This document shows, piece by piece, positions 34,780 through 44,916 of a DNA stretch of 64,000 nucleotides (its first letter is position 1; each line of letters begins with the position of its first letter). The notes beneath the pieces were generated by a model that saw only the letters and a list, made by a program, of their open reading frames with translations, was not told where the DNA came from and ran no database searches. Source of the stretch: Rubrivirga sp046845755. Its GTDB lineage: Bacteria > Bacteroidota > Rhodothermia > Rhodothermales > Rubricoccaceae. Location: contig NZ_CP177357.1 of assembly GCF_046845755.1 (NCBI RefSeq), positions 1,860,001 through 1,924,000 on the forward strand. Reading direction: 5' to 3'. The position numbers were made by a program, and so were the translations under genes.

Positions 34780-35798
34780 CGGGGCTCGCGATCTTGGACG
34801 GCGACGCCGCGCACGCCAGGCCCGGGCACCCCGAGCGGCCCGAGCGGCTGGCGGCGATCCGCGCGGCGATTGCGGCCGACCCGGTGCTCGCGGCGCTGCC
34901 CCGACTCGCGAGCGCGCCCGCGGGCCGGACGGCGCTCGAACGGGTCCACGCCCCGGCCTACCTCGACCTCGTCGAGACGTTCTGCGCGACCGGCGGCGGC
35001 GACCTCGACTTCGACACGTACGCGACGCCCGCCTCGTACCGCCTGGCGACCGAGGCGTGCGGCGGCCTGCTGGCGTTGGTGGACGCTGTGATGGGCGGGG
35101 ATCTCCACAACGGGTTCGCGCTCGGCCGACCGCCCGGCCACCACGCGCGCCCGGCGCAAGCGATGGGCTTCTGCCTGGTGTCGAACGCGGCGGTCGCGGC
35201 CCGGCACGCGCAAGCCGCACACGGCGCTGAGCGCGTGATGATCGTCGACCTCGACGTGCACCACGGCAACGGCACGCAGGAGGCGTTCTACGACGACCCC
35301 GACGTCCTCTTCGTGTCGACGCACCAGGCCGACATCTATCCGGGAGGCGGCACGATGGGCGAGACGGGCGTCAGCGACGGGGTCGGCGCGACGGTCAACC
35401 TGCCCGTGCCCGGCGGAACGGGCGACGAGCTAGTGGGCCTGGTCCGCACCGTCCTCCCCCCCCTCGCGGCGCGACACCGGCCGGACCTCGTGCTGCTCTC
35501 CTTCGGCGCCGACGCCCACCGCCTCGACCCGCTGGCGGGGCTCGGGCTGTCCGTGGGCGGGCTCGCGGACGCGGCGACCGTCGCGCTGGAAGTCGCCGAC
35601 ACAGTGTGCGACGGGCGCGTGCTAGCGACGCTGGAAGGCGGGTACCACACGCCGTCGCTGGCGGCATCCATCGTGGGCGTGCTACACCGGATGGTCGACC
35701 CGGCGGCCGTCGTGGCCGATCCGTTCGACCTCCCGCCTCTGCCGGTTCAGAATCTCACACCGTTGCTCGACGCAGTGAGAGACCTCCACCGGTTGTAA
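34776..35798 (+). CDS. Histone-deacetylase-family amidohydrolase
   Basis: A 340-residue zinc deacetylase of the HDAC/acetoin-utilisation superfamily. His122-His123 in RPPGHH, zinc ligands Asp160 and His162 in DLDVHHGNGT, Asp246 in FGADAHRLDPLAG, and the GGYH end-loop are in place. In bacteria such enzymes deacetylate polyamines, acetyl-CoA synthetase-like proteins or small amides; the target here is unknown. GTG 34776 overlaps the HD gene stop (GTGA). Confidence 0.92.
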   Translation: MTGLAILDGDAAHARPGHPERPERLAAIRAAIAADPVLAALPRLASAPAGRTALERVHAPAYLDLVETFCATGGGDLDFDTYATPASYRLATEACGGLLALVDAVMGGDLHNGFALGRPPGHHARPAQAMGFCLVSNAAVAARHAQAAHGAERVMIVDLDVHHGNGTQEAFYDDPDVLFVSTHQADIYPGGGTMGETGVSDGVGATVNLPVPGGTGDELVGLVRTVLPPLAARHRPDLVLLSFGADAHRLDPLAGLGLSVGGLADAATVALEVADTVCDGRVLATLEGGYHTPSLAASIVGVLHRMVDPAAVVADPFDLPPLPVQNLTPLLDAVRDLHRL

Positions 35799-35874
35799 AA
35801 ACGGGCCCGGGATCGGCCGGGGCGGATCCGGTGGGTCGTTCGGTCCGTCCGCGGCTTCGGGCACGCGTGCGGCC

Positions 35875-36357
35875 CTAGCGCGGGACGCCGAAGACCTGGG
35901 TCCAATAGCCGTCCTCCTCGGCCGCGCCGATCTCGACGAAGCGGGGGCTCAGCATCTGGCGGCAGTGGTCGGGGCTCGCGAGCCAGTCCGAGACGACCTG
36001 ATCGACGCTGTCCTGGTAGCGCGCGATGTTCTCGCCGACGGCCCGCCAGTCGTAGCCGGCGCGGCGGACGCGCGTGCCCGTGTCGAGGCCGTCGGTGCCG
36101 GTGTGGCCGAAGTAGTCGTTGTCCGCCATGTCGCGCGAGTGGCGCTCGGCGGCGCGTTCGAGGCGGGCGTCCCAGATGAGCGGCGCGACCGGGCCCATCG
36201 CGTCGTTCCCGCACACGGCCCCCGTCGCGCGGACCTCGTTGACGGCGCTCAGCATCGCGTCCCAGGCGGGCGCATCCGCGACAGGCGCCGCGTCGATGCC
36301 ATACGTCGTGTCGCAGGCGGCAAAGGCCAGGGCAGCGAAGAGGACGATTCGGGACAT
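35875..36357 (-). CDS. CAP (SCP/PR1)-domain lipoprotein
   Basis: A 160-residue exported protein with a lipobox (LAFAAC, Cys15) and a CAP domain: AVNEVRATG, ERHSRDMADNDYFGHTGTDG, WRAVGENIARY and WLASPDHCRQML, ending YWTQVFGVPR. Bacterial CAP proteins of this type are envelope or extracellular proteins of unclear activity. The two His and two Glu that form the CAP cavity are present (RHS, GHT, GEN). ATG 36357 gives a clean signal peptide. Confidence 0.9.
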   Translation of the reverse strand: MSRIVLFAALAFAACDTTYGIDAAPVADAPAWDAMLSAVNEVRATGAVCGNDAMGPVAPLIWDARLERAAERHSRDMADNDYFGHTGTDGLDTGTRVRRAGYDWRAVGENIARYQDSVDQVVSDWLASPDHCRQMLSPRFVEIGAAEEDGYWTQVFGVPR

Positions 36358-36463
36358 GGCGCGGGGGGGAAGGCCGACAACCTCGCGCATGCGCGTCCCA
36401 AAACGAGAACTGGCGCCGAGTACGGAACGCGGGCGCCGCGCTCGCCCCGAGTGTAGCGTCTCG

Positions 36464-37378
36464 CTACCGCCCCTCGACCAGCGCGGCGTGGCTGGCGTCC
36501 AGAATCTCGACCGCCCGGACGATGGTGTCTGCGGCGCGAGCGAACGTCAGCGGATCGATCCGGCTGGCGTCGTCCGTCGGCTGGTGGTAGTCGGGATGGT
36601 CCTCGACGCCGAAGTAGACGAACGGGACGCCGCGCTGGTGGAAGGCGGCGTGGTCGGAGGCGCTGGTCCAGTTGTCGGCGCCGCCGCCGGTGTCGTGGCC
36701 GAAGCGGAGCGGCAGGCCGGCGTCACGCAGGAGCTGACCGAGGTGCGGGTAGTGGGCCGCGCCGGCGGCCCAGAGGTCGCCGCGCGAGACCATGTCGAGG
36801 TTGACGACAGCCAGAACGGCGCCGAGCGGGACCGGCGGGTCGGCCGCGAGCGCCTGGGCGCCGACGAGCCCCTGCTCCTCGGCGTCGAGGGCGGCGAGGT
36901 AGACCGTGTGCTGCGGCGGGTTGCGGCGGAGGTAGTCCGCCAGTGCTGCGAGCGTCGCGACGCCCGATGCGTTGTCGTCGGCGCCGTTGAAGATGCGGCC
37001 CGAGGCGACGCCGAGCCCGTCGAAGTGGGCGGTCACCAGGATCGCCTGCTGGGGGAAGACGGTGCCCTCGACGCGCGCGACGATGTTGGTCCCGCCCCCG
37101 CTCTGGGGGAGCACGACCGGCTGGCGGTAGCCGTCGGCGAAGGCGGGCCGCGCGCCCGTCCGGCGCAACCTGCGTTCGACGGCGTCGGCGGCGCGGGCCC
37201 CGCCGGGCGTCCCAGCGCGGCGGCCTTCCAGGGCGTCGTCGGCCAGCGCCAACACATCCGCCATCAGCGCGACGGGGTCGACGAGGAGCGCGACCGGGGT
37301 CGGCTCCGGCGTCGTCGGCGGCGGGGGGCTGGCACACGCCGCGAGCGCGGCGAGGGCCAGGATCGATACGCGGATCAC
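36464..37378 (-). CDS. M28-family aminopeptidase lipoprotein
   Basis: A 304-residue exported zinc aminopeptidase. Lipobox ALAAC (Cys15), a Pro/Thr-rich linker, then M28 motifs: His118 and Asp120 in TAHFDGLG, bridging Asp in GADDNASG (132-139), catalytic Glu-Glu in DAEEQG (166-170), Asp in NLDMVSRGD and a last His in DYHQPTDD. Likely trims peptides in the periplasm or at the cell surface. GTG 37378 overlaps the stop of the DsbD-alpha-like gene (GTGA). Confidence 0.9.
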   Translation of the reverse strand: MIRVSILALAALAACASPPPPTTPEPTPVALLVDPVALMADVLALADDALEGRRAGTPGGARAADAVERRLRRTGARPAFADGYRQPVVLPQSGGGTNIVARVEGTVFPQQAILVTAHFDGLGVASGRIFNGADDNASGVATLAALADYLRRNPPQHTVYLAALDAEEQGLVGAQALAADPPVPLGAVLAVVNLDMVSRGDLWAAGAAHYPHLGQLLRDAGLPLRFGHDTGGGADNWTSASDHAAFHQRGVPFVYFGVEDHPDYHQPTDDASRIDPLTFARAADTIVRAVEILDASHAALVEGR

Positions 37379-37842
37379 TCGATCACCAGGGGGACGCGGA
37401 ACGGGACGCTGGCGGGGGGCAGGCAGATCCGGTCGTCGCAGACGGCAAACCGGACGGTGCCGCTGACCTCGCGGCGCCCGGGCCGCAGGCGCCGCCCCAC
37501 GCCGAGCACCTGGACCACGCGCGCCGACTCGGCGAAGTACGGGTACGCCGACGCGAACGCCTCGTCGTACCCCTCGCGGGGCTCGGACTGCGCCAGCCGG
37601 ACGGCGCGGATGCCGTCGGGCAGCGCGTCGAGCGAGACGACGAGCGGGATCCCGACCGTCGAGCCGAGCGCGTACAGCCGCCAGCCGGGCGCGATCGTGG
37701 CGTCGAGGACGACGCGCGCCTGAGCGCCGGGCGACGCGGTCTCGGCGCGCGCGCGCCAGCTCACGACCTCCTCGGTGCGGGGCGCTTGCGCCAGCGCGGG
37801 GGCGGCCGTCAGAAACGCGAGCAGGAAGAGGAGTCGGTGCAT
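37375..37842 (-). CDS. Secreted DsbD-alpha-like protein
   Basis: A 155-residue exported protein: signal peptide to about Ala18 (MHRLLFLLAFLTAAPALA), then an immunoglobulin-like fold matching the N-terminal domain of DsbD (PF11412), with Cys135 and Cys140 in FAVCDDRICLPP. In DsbD this pair passes electrons to periplasmic thiols. Here the domain stands alone without the membrane part, so its redox partner is elsewhere. It is coupled to the M28 peptidase gene, an unusual pair. Confidence 0.85.
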   Translation of the reverse strand: MHRLLFLLAFLTAAPALAQAPRTEEVVSWRARAETASPGAQARVVLDATIAPGWRLYALGSTVGIPLVVSLDALPDGIRAVRLAQSEPREGYDEAFASAYPYFAESARVVQVLGVGRRLRPGRREVSGTVRFAVCDDRICLPPASVPFRVPLVIE

Positions 37843-37884
37843 GGGCGGCCAACGGGACGGGCCCGGACGATAGTGTAACGCAAC

Positions 37885-37918
37885 GCGCGGGGCGCCCCCC
37901 GGAAGGGACGCCCCGCGC
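37885..37918. terminator. Hairpin downstream of rplI
   Basis: A 10-bp GC stem (37885-37894 with 37909-37918) lies 21 bp after the rplI stop in the minus direction. No strong T-run follows, so function as the terminator of the ribosomal operon is likely but unproven. Confidence 0.5.
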
Positions 37919-37939
37919 GAGACCTGCGGACGGCGGCGG

Positions 37940-38395
37940 CTAGACCGACGCCTCCTCGGCGACCACCTTGACGGTCACGTCGGCCGTGATCTCGGGGTGG
38001 ATCCGGACGGTCGCCGTGTACTCGCCGGTCGTGCGGACGTCGTCGGACATCGAGATCTTGCGGCGGTCGATCTCGTAGCCCAGCGTGGCGAGCTCGTCGG
38101 CCACCTGCTGCGTCGTGACGGTGCCGAAGAGCTTCCCGTCCTCGCCCGTGCGGACGGGCAGGAGCACTTCGACGCCGTTGAGCTTGGCGGCCAGCTTATC
38201 GGCGTTGCCGCGGGCGGCCTCGACCTTGTGCGCGGCCTGGCGCTTCTCCTCGGCGTAGCGCTTGCGCGTCGACGGGGTCGCGACGACGGCGAGCTGGCGC
38301 GGGATGAGGAAGTTCTGGCCGTAGCCGTTCTTCACGTCGACGACGTCGCCCTTGAGGCCGAGCGTGTCGTGATCCTGCGTAAGGATGACTTGCAT
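37940..38395 (-). CDS. rplI: 50S ribosomal protein L9
   Basis: Ribosomal protein binding 23S rRNA, 151 residues, normal length. N domain MQVILTQDHDTLGLKGDVVDVKNGYGQNFL is typical; the long central helix is KRYAEEKRQAAHKVEAARG and the C domain ends in DVTVKVVAEE. Last gene of the rpsF-rpsR-rplI operon, 63 bp after rpsR. Confidence 0.97.
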   Translation of the reverse strand: MQVILTQDHDTLGLKGDVVDVKNGYGQNFLIPRQLAVVATPSTRKRYAEEKRQAAHKVEAARGNADKLAAKLNGVEVLLPVRTGEDGKLFGTVTTQQVADELATLGYEIDRRKISMSDDVRTTGEYTATVRIHPEITADVTVKVVAEEASV

Positions 38396-38419
38396 GGTGT
38401 TCTCGGTGATGCAGCCGTC

Positions 38420-38452
38420 GGGGACCGGAGCCGGGGCTCCGGACCGGTCCCC
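38420..38452 (-). promoter_or_regulatory. Hairpin between rpsR and rplI
   Basis: GGGGACCG (38420-38427) pairs with CGGTCCCC (38445-38452), with an inner GAGCC/GGCTC stem. It fills half of the 63-bp spacer and may act as an attenuator or processing site that tunes rplI relative to rpsR. Confidence 0.35.
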
Positions 38453-38458
38453 AGCGAC

Positions 38459-38950
38459 CTACTTGACGTTGTCGGCGGCGAAGGGGAGCAGGGCGACCTG
38501 CCGGGCCCGCTTGATGGCGGACGTGAGCTGGCGCTGGAACTTGGCCGACACGCCGGTCATCCGGCGCGGCAGCATCTTGCCCTGCTCGTTGACGAACCGC
38601 TTGAGCGTCTCGACGTCCTTGTAGTCGATGTAGGCGACGCCGGCCTCCTTGAAGGGGCACTTCATCGTCGCGCTCAGGGCGCCCGGCGCGGCGATCCGCT
38701 GGAGGTCCTCCGGGTTGGAGGCGGCGATGAGCCGCTTGGCGACCTCGGGCGAGACGGCGCGCGGGGCGGGCTCGGAGCCCATCTGCTCGGCGGCCTGCTC
38801 GACGGCCGTCGGCGCGTCGGACGTGGTGGGCACGGACGCGCTCTCGAGCGCGGCGCCGACCTGGGTCTCCTCGATCTTGGTCACCTCGACGCCGTCGGCG
38901 TCGGTGGGGGTCTCAACGGCGTCGCCGTTGGAGTTCTGGACTTCAGCCAT
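38459..38950 (-). CDS. rpsR: 30S ribosomal protein S18 with long N-terminal extension
   Basis: The S18 core starts near residue 97 (KCPFKEAGVAYIDYKDVETL) and continues through GKMLPRRMTGVSAKFQRQL to the end, matching the normal about 75-residue protein. About 95 extra N-terminal residues precede it: acidic, Thr/Ala/Glu-rich and probably disordered to about 60, then a helix (EVAKRLIAASNPEDLQRI). The extension is in frame, starts at a good ATG 15 bp after rpsF and keeps the same codon bias, so it is likely real. Confidence 0.93.
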   Translation of the reverse strand: MAEVQNSNGDAVETPTDADGVEVTKIEETQVGAALESASVPTTSDAPTAVEQAAEQMGSEPAPRAVSPEVAKRLIAASNPEDLQRIAAPGALSATMKCPFKEAGVAYIDYKDVETLKRFVNEQGKMLPRRMTGVSAKFQRQLTSAIKRARQVALLPFAADNVK

Positions 38951-38964
38951 GGTAGGTAGTCGGG

Positions 38965-39378
38965 TTAGGCGCGCTGGACGGGCGGCGCGATCTTGGGGAG
39001 GTCCTTGCCGGCGCGCTGGGCCTCGTAGTGCCGCATCATCTTGGCGTCGTAGCGCAGGACGAGGTGGCGCATGATGTCGTCGTTGATGGTCAGCGCGCGC
39101 TCGATCTTGACGAGCCCGCCGTTGACGCCGACGGGCAGCCGGAAGTTGACGACCACGTAGTAGCCGTTGCGCTTCTTCTCGATCGGGTAGGCCAGCCGCT
39201 GGCTCCCCTTCTCCTCGACGTTCTCGACGCGGGCGCCGTTGTCGGAGAGGTACGCGGTCACGCGCTGGACGATGTCCTTGGTCTGGTCCTCGTTGAGGAC
39301 CGGGTTGATGATGTACATCATCTCGTACATCGGGTCGTTCGACCCGGAAGCCGCGGTGGCTTCGGTGGCGTCTGCCAT
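38965..39378 (-). CDS. rpsF: 30S ribosomal protein S6
   Basis: 137 residues. Ferredoxin-like S6 core from YEMMYIINPVLNEDQTKDIV (about 18-37) through KRNGYYVVVNFRLP to LTINDDIMRHLVLRYD. A short acidic/Thr-rich N-terminal leader precedes the core. Partner of S18 in the 30S platform and first gene of rpsF-rpsR-rplI; the ssb gene often found between them in other bacteria is absent. Confidence 0.96.
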   Translation of the reverse strand: MADATEATAASGSNDPMYEMMYIINPVLNEDQTKDIVQRVTAYLSDNGARVENVEEKGSQRLAYPIEKKRNGYYVVVNFRLPVGVNGGLVKIERALTINDDIMRHLVLRYDAKMMRHYEAQRAGKDLPKIAPPVQRA

Positions 39379-39462
39379 AGTGTCCCTGTGGGATACGGTG
39401 AGTGTCGTATGCCCGCGGTGCGCCGGGATGTCTCCCCGGTCGCCCCGGGGCAGGGCGAACGA

Positions 39463-39470
39463 CGAAACTA
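39463..39470 (-). promoter_or_regulatory. TAGTTTCG -7-like element for rpsF
   Basis: Reverse-strand TAGTTTCG, close to TAnnTTTG, preceded by GCCCGG, 84 bp before the rpsF start. The long leader would leave room for S6/S18 autoregulation, but no specific S6-S18 RNA motif was identified. Confidence 0.3.
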
Positions 39471-39520
39471 CCGGGCGGGCGGGCTGCCAGCGGCGAAGCG
39501 GGGGCGAAGAGTGGGCCCGA

Positions 39521-39560
39521 GCGCAGGAGCGCAGGAGCGCAGGAGCGCAGGAGCGCAGGA
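39521..39560. repeat. Five perfect 8-bp tandem repeats (GCGCAGGA)
   Basis: Five identical copies plus a degenerate sixth (GCGCAAGC). Located between prfA (stop at 39635, minus) and rpsF (start 39378, minus). Likely prone to slippage. Confidence 0.95.
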
Positions 39561-39634
39561 GCGCAAGCTGACCCCCGAGGTCGGTCGTGCCGCTTGCGTG
39601 CTTGCGTTCTTCTAAGCTTGCGTTCCCGAGAGGA

Positions 39635-40723
39635 CTATTCCCCGCCCGACGCCGCCGCCTCCATCCGCGCCTCGCGGTCCGCCAGCGCGAGGGCGCGGAC
39701 GATGTCGTCGAGGTGGCCGTCGAGCACGTTCTGCAACGGGTGGTTTTTGTCGTCGCCCTCCAGGCGGTGGTCCGTCACCCGGCCCTGGGGCCAGTTGTAG
39801 GTCCGGATCTTGCCCGAGCGGTCGCCCGAGCCGACCATCTCCTTGCGGGCCGCCGCGCGCTCGTTGTGGACGCGGTCGAGCTCCAGCTGGTAGAGGCGGC
39901 TGCGGAGCACCCGGTAGGCCTTCTCCTTGTTCTTGATCTGGCTCTTCTCGTCCTGGATCGAGACCACGAGGCCGGTCGGCTCGTGCGTCAGGCGCACCGC
40001 CGAGTCCGTCGTGTTGACCGACTGGCCGCCCGGGCCTGACGACCGGTATACGTCGACGCGGACGTCCTGCGCCCGGATCTCGATGTCGACCTCCTCGGCC
40101 TCGGGCAGCACGGCGACGGTCGCCGCCGAGGTGTGGACGCGGCCCTGGCTCTCGGTCGCCGGCACGCGCTGGACGCGGTGGACGCCCGACTCGTACTTCA
40201 TCCGCCCGAACACGTCCTTGCCCTTGAGCGCGAACGTGATGTCGCGGTACCCGCCCATCGCGCCCTCCGAGGTGTCCATGACCTCGATCTTCCAGCCCTT
40301 GTCGGCGGCGTACTTCTGGTAGAGCTCGAACAGGTCGCCGGCGAAGAGGGCCGCCTCGTCGCCGCCGGTCCCCGCTCGGATCTCGACGATCGAGTCGCGC
40401 GCGTCCTCGGGGTCCTTCGGCACCAGCTCTTCTTCGAGGTCCTTCTGCGCCGACGCCAGCCGCGCCTCAACCTCTTCGAGCTCTAGCTCTGCCAGCTCGG
40501 CCATCTCGCCCGACTCGGCCTCGATCATCTCGCGCAGGCCGTTCGCCTCGGCTTCTAGCTCCTGCCAGGTCCGGGCCGCCTTGACGGCCGGCTCCAGCGT
40601 CGACATTTCGCGGCCCAGCGTCGCGAGCTGGCCGGGGTCGCTGGCGACGTCCGGCTGGGACATCGCGGTGAGCACCTCCTGGTAGCGGGCGTAGAGGGCG
40701 TCGAGGGCGTCGGGGTTGATCAT
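39635..40723 (-). CDS. prfA: Peptide chain release factor 1
   Basis: Recognises UAA/UAG and triggers peptide release. 362 residues. The codon-recognition tripeptide PAT is in RVPATESQGRVH, and the catalytic GGQ is in SSGPGGQSVNTTDSAV. ATG 40723 lies 19 bp after a -7-like element, suggesting its own promoter and a very short leader. Confidence 0.97.
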   Translation of the reverse strand: MINPDALDALYARYQEVLTAMSQPDVASDPGQLATLGREMSTLEPAVKAARTWQELEAEANGLREMIEAESGEMAELAELELEEVEARLASAQKDLEEELVPKDPEDARDSIVEIRAGTGGDEAALFAGDLFELYQKYAADKGWKIEVMDTSEGAMGGYRDITFALKGKDVFGRMKYESGVHRVQRVPATESQGRVHTSAATVAVLPEAEEVDIEIRAQDVRVDVYRSSGPGGQSVNTTDSAVRLTHEPTGLVVSIQDEKSQIKNKEKAYRVLRSRLYQLELDRVHNERAAARKEMVGSGDRSGKIRTYNWPQGRVTDHRLEGDDKNHPLQNVLDGHLDDIVRALALADREARMEAAASGGE

Positions 40724-40742
40724 CGGTGCGAGAGCGTCTGCC

Positions 40743-40750
40743 GCAAGCTA
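40743..40750 (-). promoter_or_regulatory. TAGCTTGC -7-like element for prfA
   Basis: Reverse-strand perfect copy, preceded by GGGCCGGCGG in transcription direction, 19 bp before the prfA ATG. Nearly identical in context to the sites at 8997 and 33269. Confidence 0.42.
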
Positions 40751-40769
40751 CCGCCGGCCCAGACCTCGC

Positions 40770-41168
40770 CTAGTCCGCCAGCCGCGTCGTCGAAGTGCGG
40801 ACCGCCGTCAGTACCAGGCCGTCGGTCGTCCGGTCGATCTCGTAGAGGTCGACGGCGCCCCGGTGGTGGATCGAGACCCGAACGGGGTCGCCGGCGGGGA
40901 TTGCGAGGGTCCACGCCGCTGGCGCCAAGCCGTCACACGAGGCGCTCACGACGAGCGCGCCACGCACGAACACGGTCAGGCTCGCTGGCCGTGCCTCGCT
41001 GTCCACGAAGATCGGGATCCCGCAGTAGTGGTAACTGTCGGTCGTCACGCGCAAGCGGCCGTCGTCGGTGAGGTCCACCAGCATGTCCTCCGGGATCGGG
41101 CGGAGGTCGTCCGTCGAGTCGCAGGCGGCGAGCGCGAGCAGCGCGAGGAGGAGCGTCGGGCGCACCAC
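40770..41168 (-). CDS. Small lipoprotein, tandem paralogue B
   Basis: A 132-residue exported protein with lipobox LALAAC (Cys16). Predicted beta-rich; two Cys (YHYCGIP and ASCDG) may form a disulfide. Its C-terminal part (VRVSIHHRGAVDLYEI...VRTSTTR) matches the neighbouring gene (VEVRHRGETDRYEV...VRTSATR), so the two arose by tandem duplication. Starts one base after the upstream stop. Function unknown. Confidence 0.72.
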   Translation of the reverse strand: MVRPTLLLALLALAACDSTDDLRPIPEDMLVDLTDDGRLRVTTDSYHYCGIPIFVDSEARPASLTVFVRGALVVSASCDGLAPAAWTLAIPAGDPVRVSIHHRGAVDLYEIDRTTDGLVLTAVRTSTTRLAD

Positions 41169-41169
41169 G

Positions 41170-41595
41170 TCAGCGGGGGCCGGCCCGCGTGGCCGACGTG
41201 CGGACGGGCACCAGCTCGAGTCCTCCGTCCGCGTACCGCACCTCGTAGCGGTCGGTCTCGCCCCGGTGACGGACCTCCACGTCGAGAGCGCTCGCGGTCG
41301 TCGTCGGAACCGCCACCGCGAAGCTCGACGGGATGAACGCCCGGCAGGTCGGGCCGGTCGGCACCTCCAGCCCGTCCACCTCGACCGTCAGCACGTCTCG
41401 GGACACGCGGGTCCGATAGGCGACGGGCGTGGCGCAGCCCGGCGCGCCCTCCGTCACGAACGTAAGGGCTGGCAGGACGGCCGGGTCGGCGGCGACTACG
41501 TCGACCACCAGCACGTCGTCGAGCGCGACGACGTCGGGGCGGACGGTGTCGCAGCCGGCGACCGCGAGCGTCAACAGAGCGAGGAGGACGCGCAT
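41170..41595 (-). CDS. Small lipoprotein, tandem paralogue A
   Basis: A 141-residue exported protein with lipobox LAVAGC (Cys15), beta-rich, with two Cys (GCATP and TCRAF) placed like those of paralogue B. Shares the HRGxxDxYEV...VRTSxTR end with it. Forms a two-gene operon; neither has a recognised domain. Confidence 0.72.
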   Translation of the reverse strand: MRVLLALLTLAVAGCDTVRPDVVALDDVLVVDVVAADPAVLPALTFVTEGAPGCATPVAYRTRVSRDVLTVEVDGLEVPTGPTCRAFIPSSFAVAVPTTTASALDVEVRHRGETDRYEVRYADGGLELVPVRTSATRAGPR

Positions 41596-41660
41596 GGGGA
41601 TCGGGAAGGGCGACGCGAGATACGCCGCCCGACCTCTCCCTTCAATGCATTCCGCCGTCG

Positions 41661-43499
<1,839 letters not shown>

Positions 43500-43604
43500 A
43501 AAGGTGGGGGAGTTGAGTGCTGGAGGGTATCGATGCCTGGGACGCCAACAATACGCCCCGCGGTCCCCGGACTGGCCGGTTTCCCCCACACCTCACGCGA
43601 TGGG

Positions 43605-43639
43605 GACGGAGGACCGAAGACGGAGAACCGTGGACTGCA
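43605..43639. repeat. About five degenerate 7-bp units (GACSGAR)
   Basis: GACGGAG, GACCGAA, GACGGAG, AACCGTG and GACTGCA in register, in the 245-bp gap between DAHP synthase and glmS. Same unit length as the other short repeats in the window. Confidence 0.6.
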
Positions 43640-43744
43640 GGCTGGCCTCGTTGCCGGCGCATGCCCGTTTGGCCGCACATCCCTCCGTTCTCGGGCAGAC
43701 CCCGGGAGCGTCGTCCGACGGTCCGGACCGGCCGGTCCGCTGGC

Positions 43745-44788
43745 CTACGCCGCCAGCGCGGGCGTCGCCTCGGGGATGGTGCGGTCGACGACGTCGGCCA
43801 CGCGGCGGGCCCGGTCCATCAGCGCCGCGAAGGCGTCGAGGTAGAGCGACTGCGGGCCGTCGCTCAGCGCCTCGGGCGGGTTCGGGTGCGTCTCGATCAT
43901 CAGCCCGTCGGCGCCACACGCGACCGCCGCCATCGCCATTGGCGCCACCTTGTCGCGGATCCCGACGCCGTGGCTGGGGTCGACGATGATGGGGAGGTGC
44001 GAGAGCTGCTTGACGACGGGGACCGCGCTGAGGTCGAGCGTGTTGCGCGTCGCCGTCTCGAACGTCCGGATGCCGCGCTCGCACAGGATCACGTCCGGGT
44101 TGCCCTCGGCGAGCACGTACTCGGCCGACATCAGCCACTCCTCGATGGTCGCGCTCATGCCGCGCTTGAGCAGGACCGGCAGTCCGGCGCGGCCGACCTC
44201 TTTGAGGAGCGGGAAGTTCTGCATGTTGCGCGCGCCGATCTGCAACACGTCGGCGTACTCGCACACGACCGCGAGCTGGCTCTCGGTCATCACCTCGGTG
44301 ACGACCCGCAGGTCGTGGCGGTCGGCGGCGGCCCGCATGATGCGCAGGCCCTCCTCCCCCATCCCCTGGAACGAGTACGGGCTCGACCGCGGTTTGAAGG
44401 CGCCGCCGCGCAAGATCCGCGCGCCCGCCGCCGCGACCGCCGCCGCCGACGCCTCGATCTGCTCGACGCTCTCGACCGAGCACGGCCCGGCCATCACGAC
44501 GAGCTCCGGCCCGCCGACCGCCAGCCCGTTCACGTCGACGATCGTGTCGTCGGGGTGCCACGTCCGGCTGGCGAACTTGTAGGGGCTCGTGATCCGGACG
44601 ACGTCCTTGACGTCCGGCAGCACGGCGATGTGGCGGACGTCGAACTCGGCGTCGACGCCGGTCGCCGCCAGCACGACGGGCTCGCCCGTCCGGTGGACGT
44701 CGAACCCGAACCCGCGCAGGGCCTCGGCAATGGCCTCGACGCGCGCGGCGTCGGCGGAGAGGGCGGGGATGACGACGAGGCCGGCCAT
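43745..44788 (-). CDS. 3-Deoxy-7-phosphoheptulonate synthase (type I beta)
   Basis: Condenses PEP and erythrose-4-phosphate in the first step of the shikimate pathway. 347 residues. The first about 70 residues form a ferredoxin-like (ACT-type) regulatory domain as in Thermotoga DAHPS; the barrel follows with AGPCSVES, GGAFKPRSSPYSFQG, LLKRGMSATIEEW and DPSHGVG. ATG 44788 gives a proper start; an upstream ATG is antisense noise. A TACGTTTC element lies 24 bp upstream. Confidence 0.95.
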   Translation of the reverse strand: MAGLVVIPALSADAARVEAIAEALRGFGFDVHRTGEPVVLAATGVDAEFDVRHIAVLPDVKDVVRITSPYKFASRTWHPDDTIVDVNGLAVGGPELVVMAGPCSVESVEQIEASAAAVAAAGARILRGGAFKPRSSPYSFQGMGEEGLRIMRAAADRHDLRVVTEVMTESQLAVVCEYADVLQIGARNMQNFPLLKEVGRAGLPVLLKRGMSATIEEWLMSAEYVLAEGNPDVILCERGIRTFETATRNTLDLSAVPVVKQLSHLPIIVDPSHGVGIRDKVAPMAMAAVACGADGLMIETHPNPPEALSDGPQSLYLDAFAALMDRARRVADVVDRTIPEATPALAA

Positions 44789-44812
44789 GGGCGGAGGTTT
44801 CAGCGGGGACTG

Positions 44813-44820
44813 AAACGTAC
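44813..44820 (-). promoter_or_regulatory. TACGTTTC -7-like element for DAHP synthase
   Basis: Reverse-strand match to TAnnTTTG except the last base, 24 bp before the ATG at 44788. Confidence 0.3.
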
Positions 44821-44916
44821 GGGAGGCGCGCCGGCCGGTTCGCCCTTCACGCCGAGTCCTACTCCGGACGGTTCGAGCCGGCTCGGTGTACACTTGGGCT
44901 CCACGTCTGCACCGAC

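Noticed and set aside
43500..43744. glmS ribozyme in the glmS leader
   Set aside because: No ribozyme core or P1-P2 pairing seen; the region holds only 7-bp repeats.
44820..44895. tRNA-like GGTTCGAGCC string
   Set aside because: No matching acceptor stem, D-arm or anticodon arm could be built around it.
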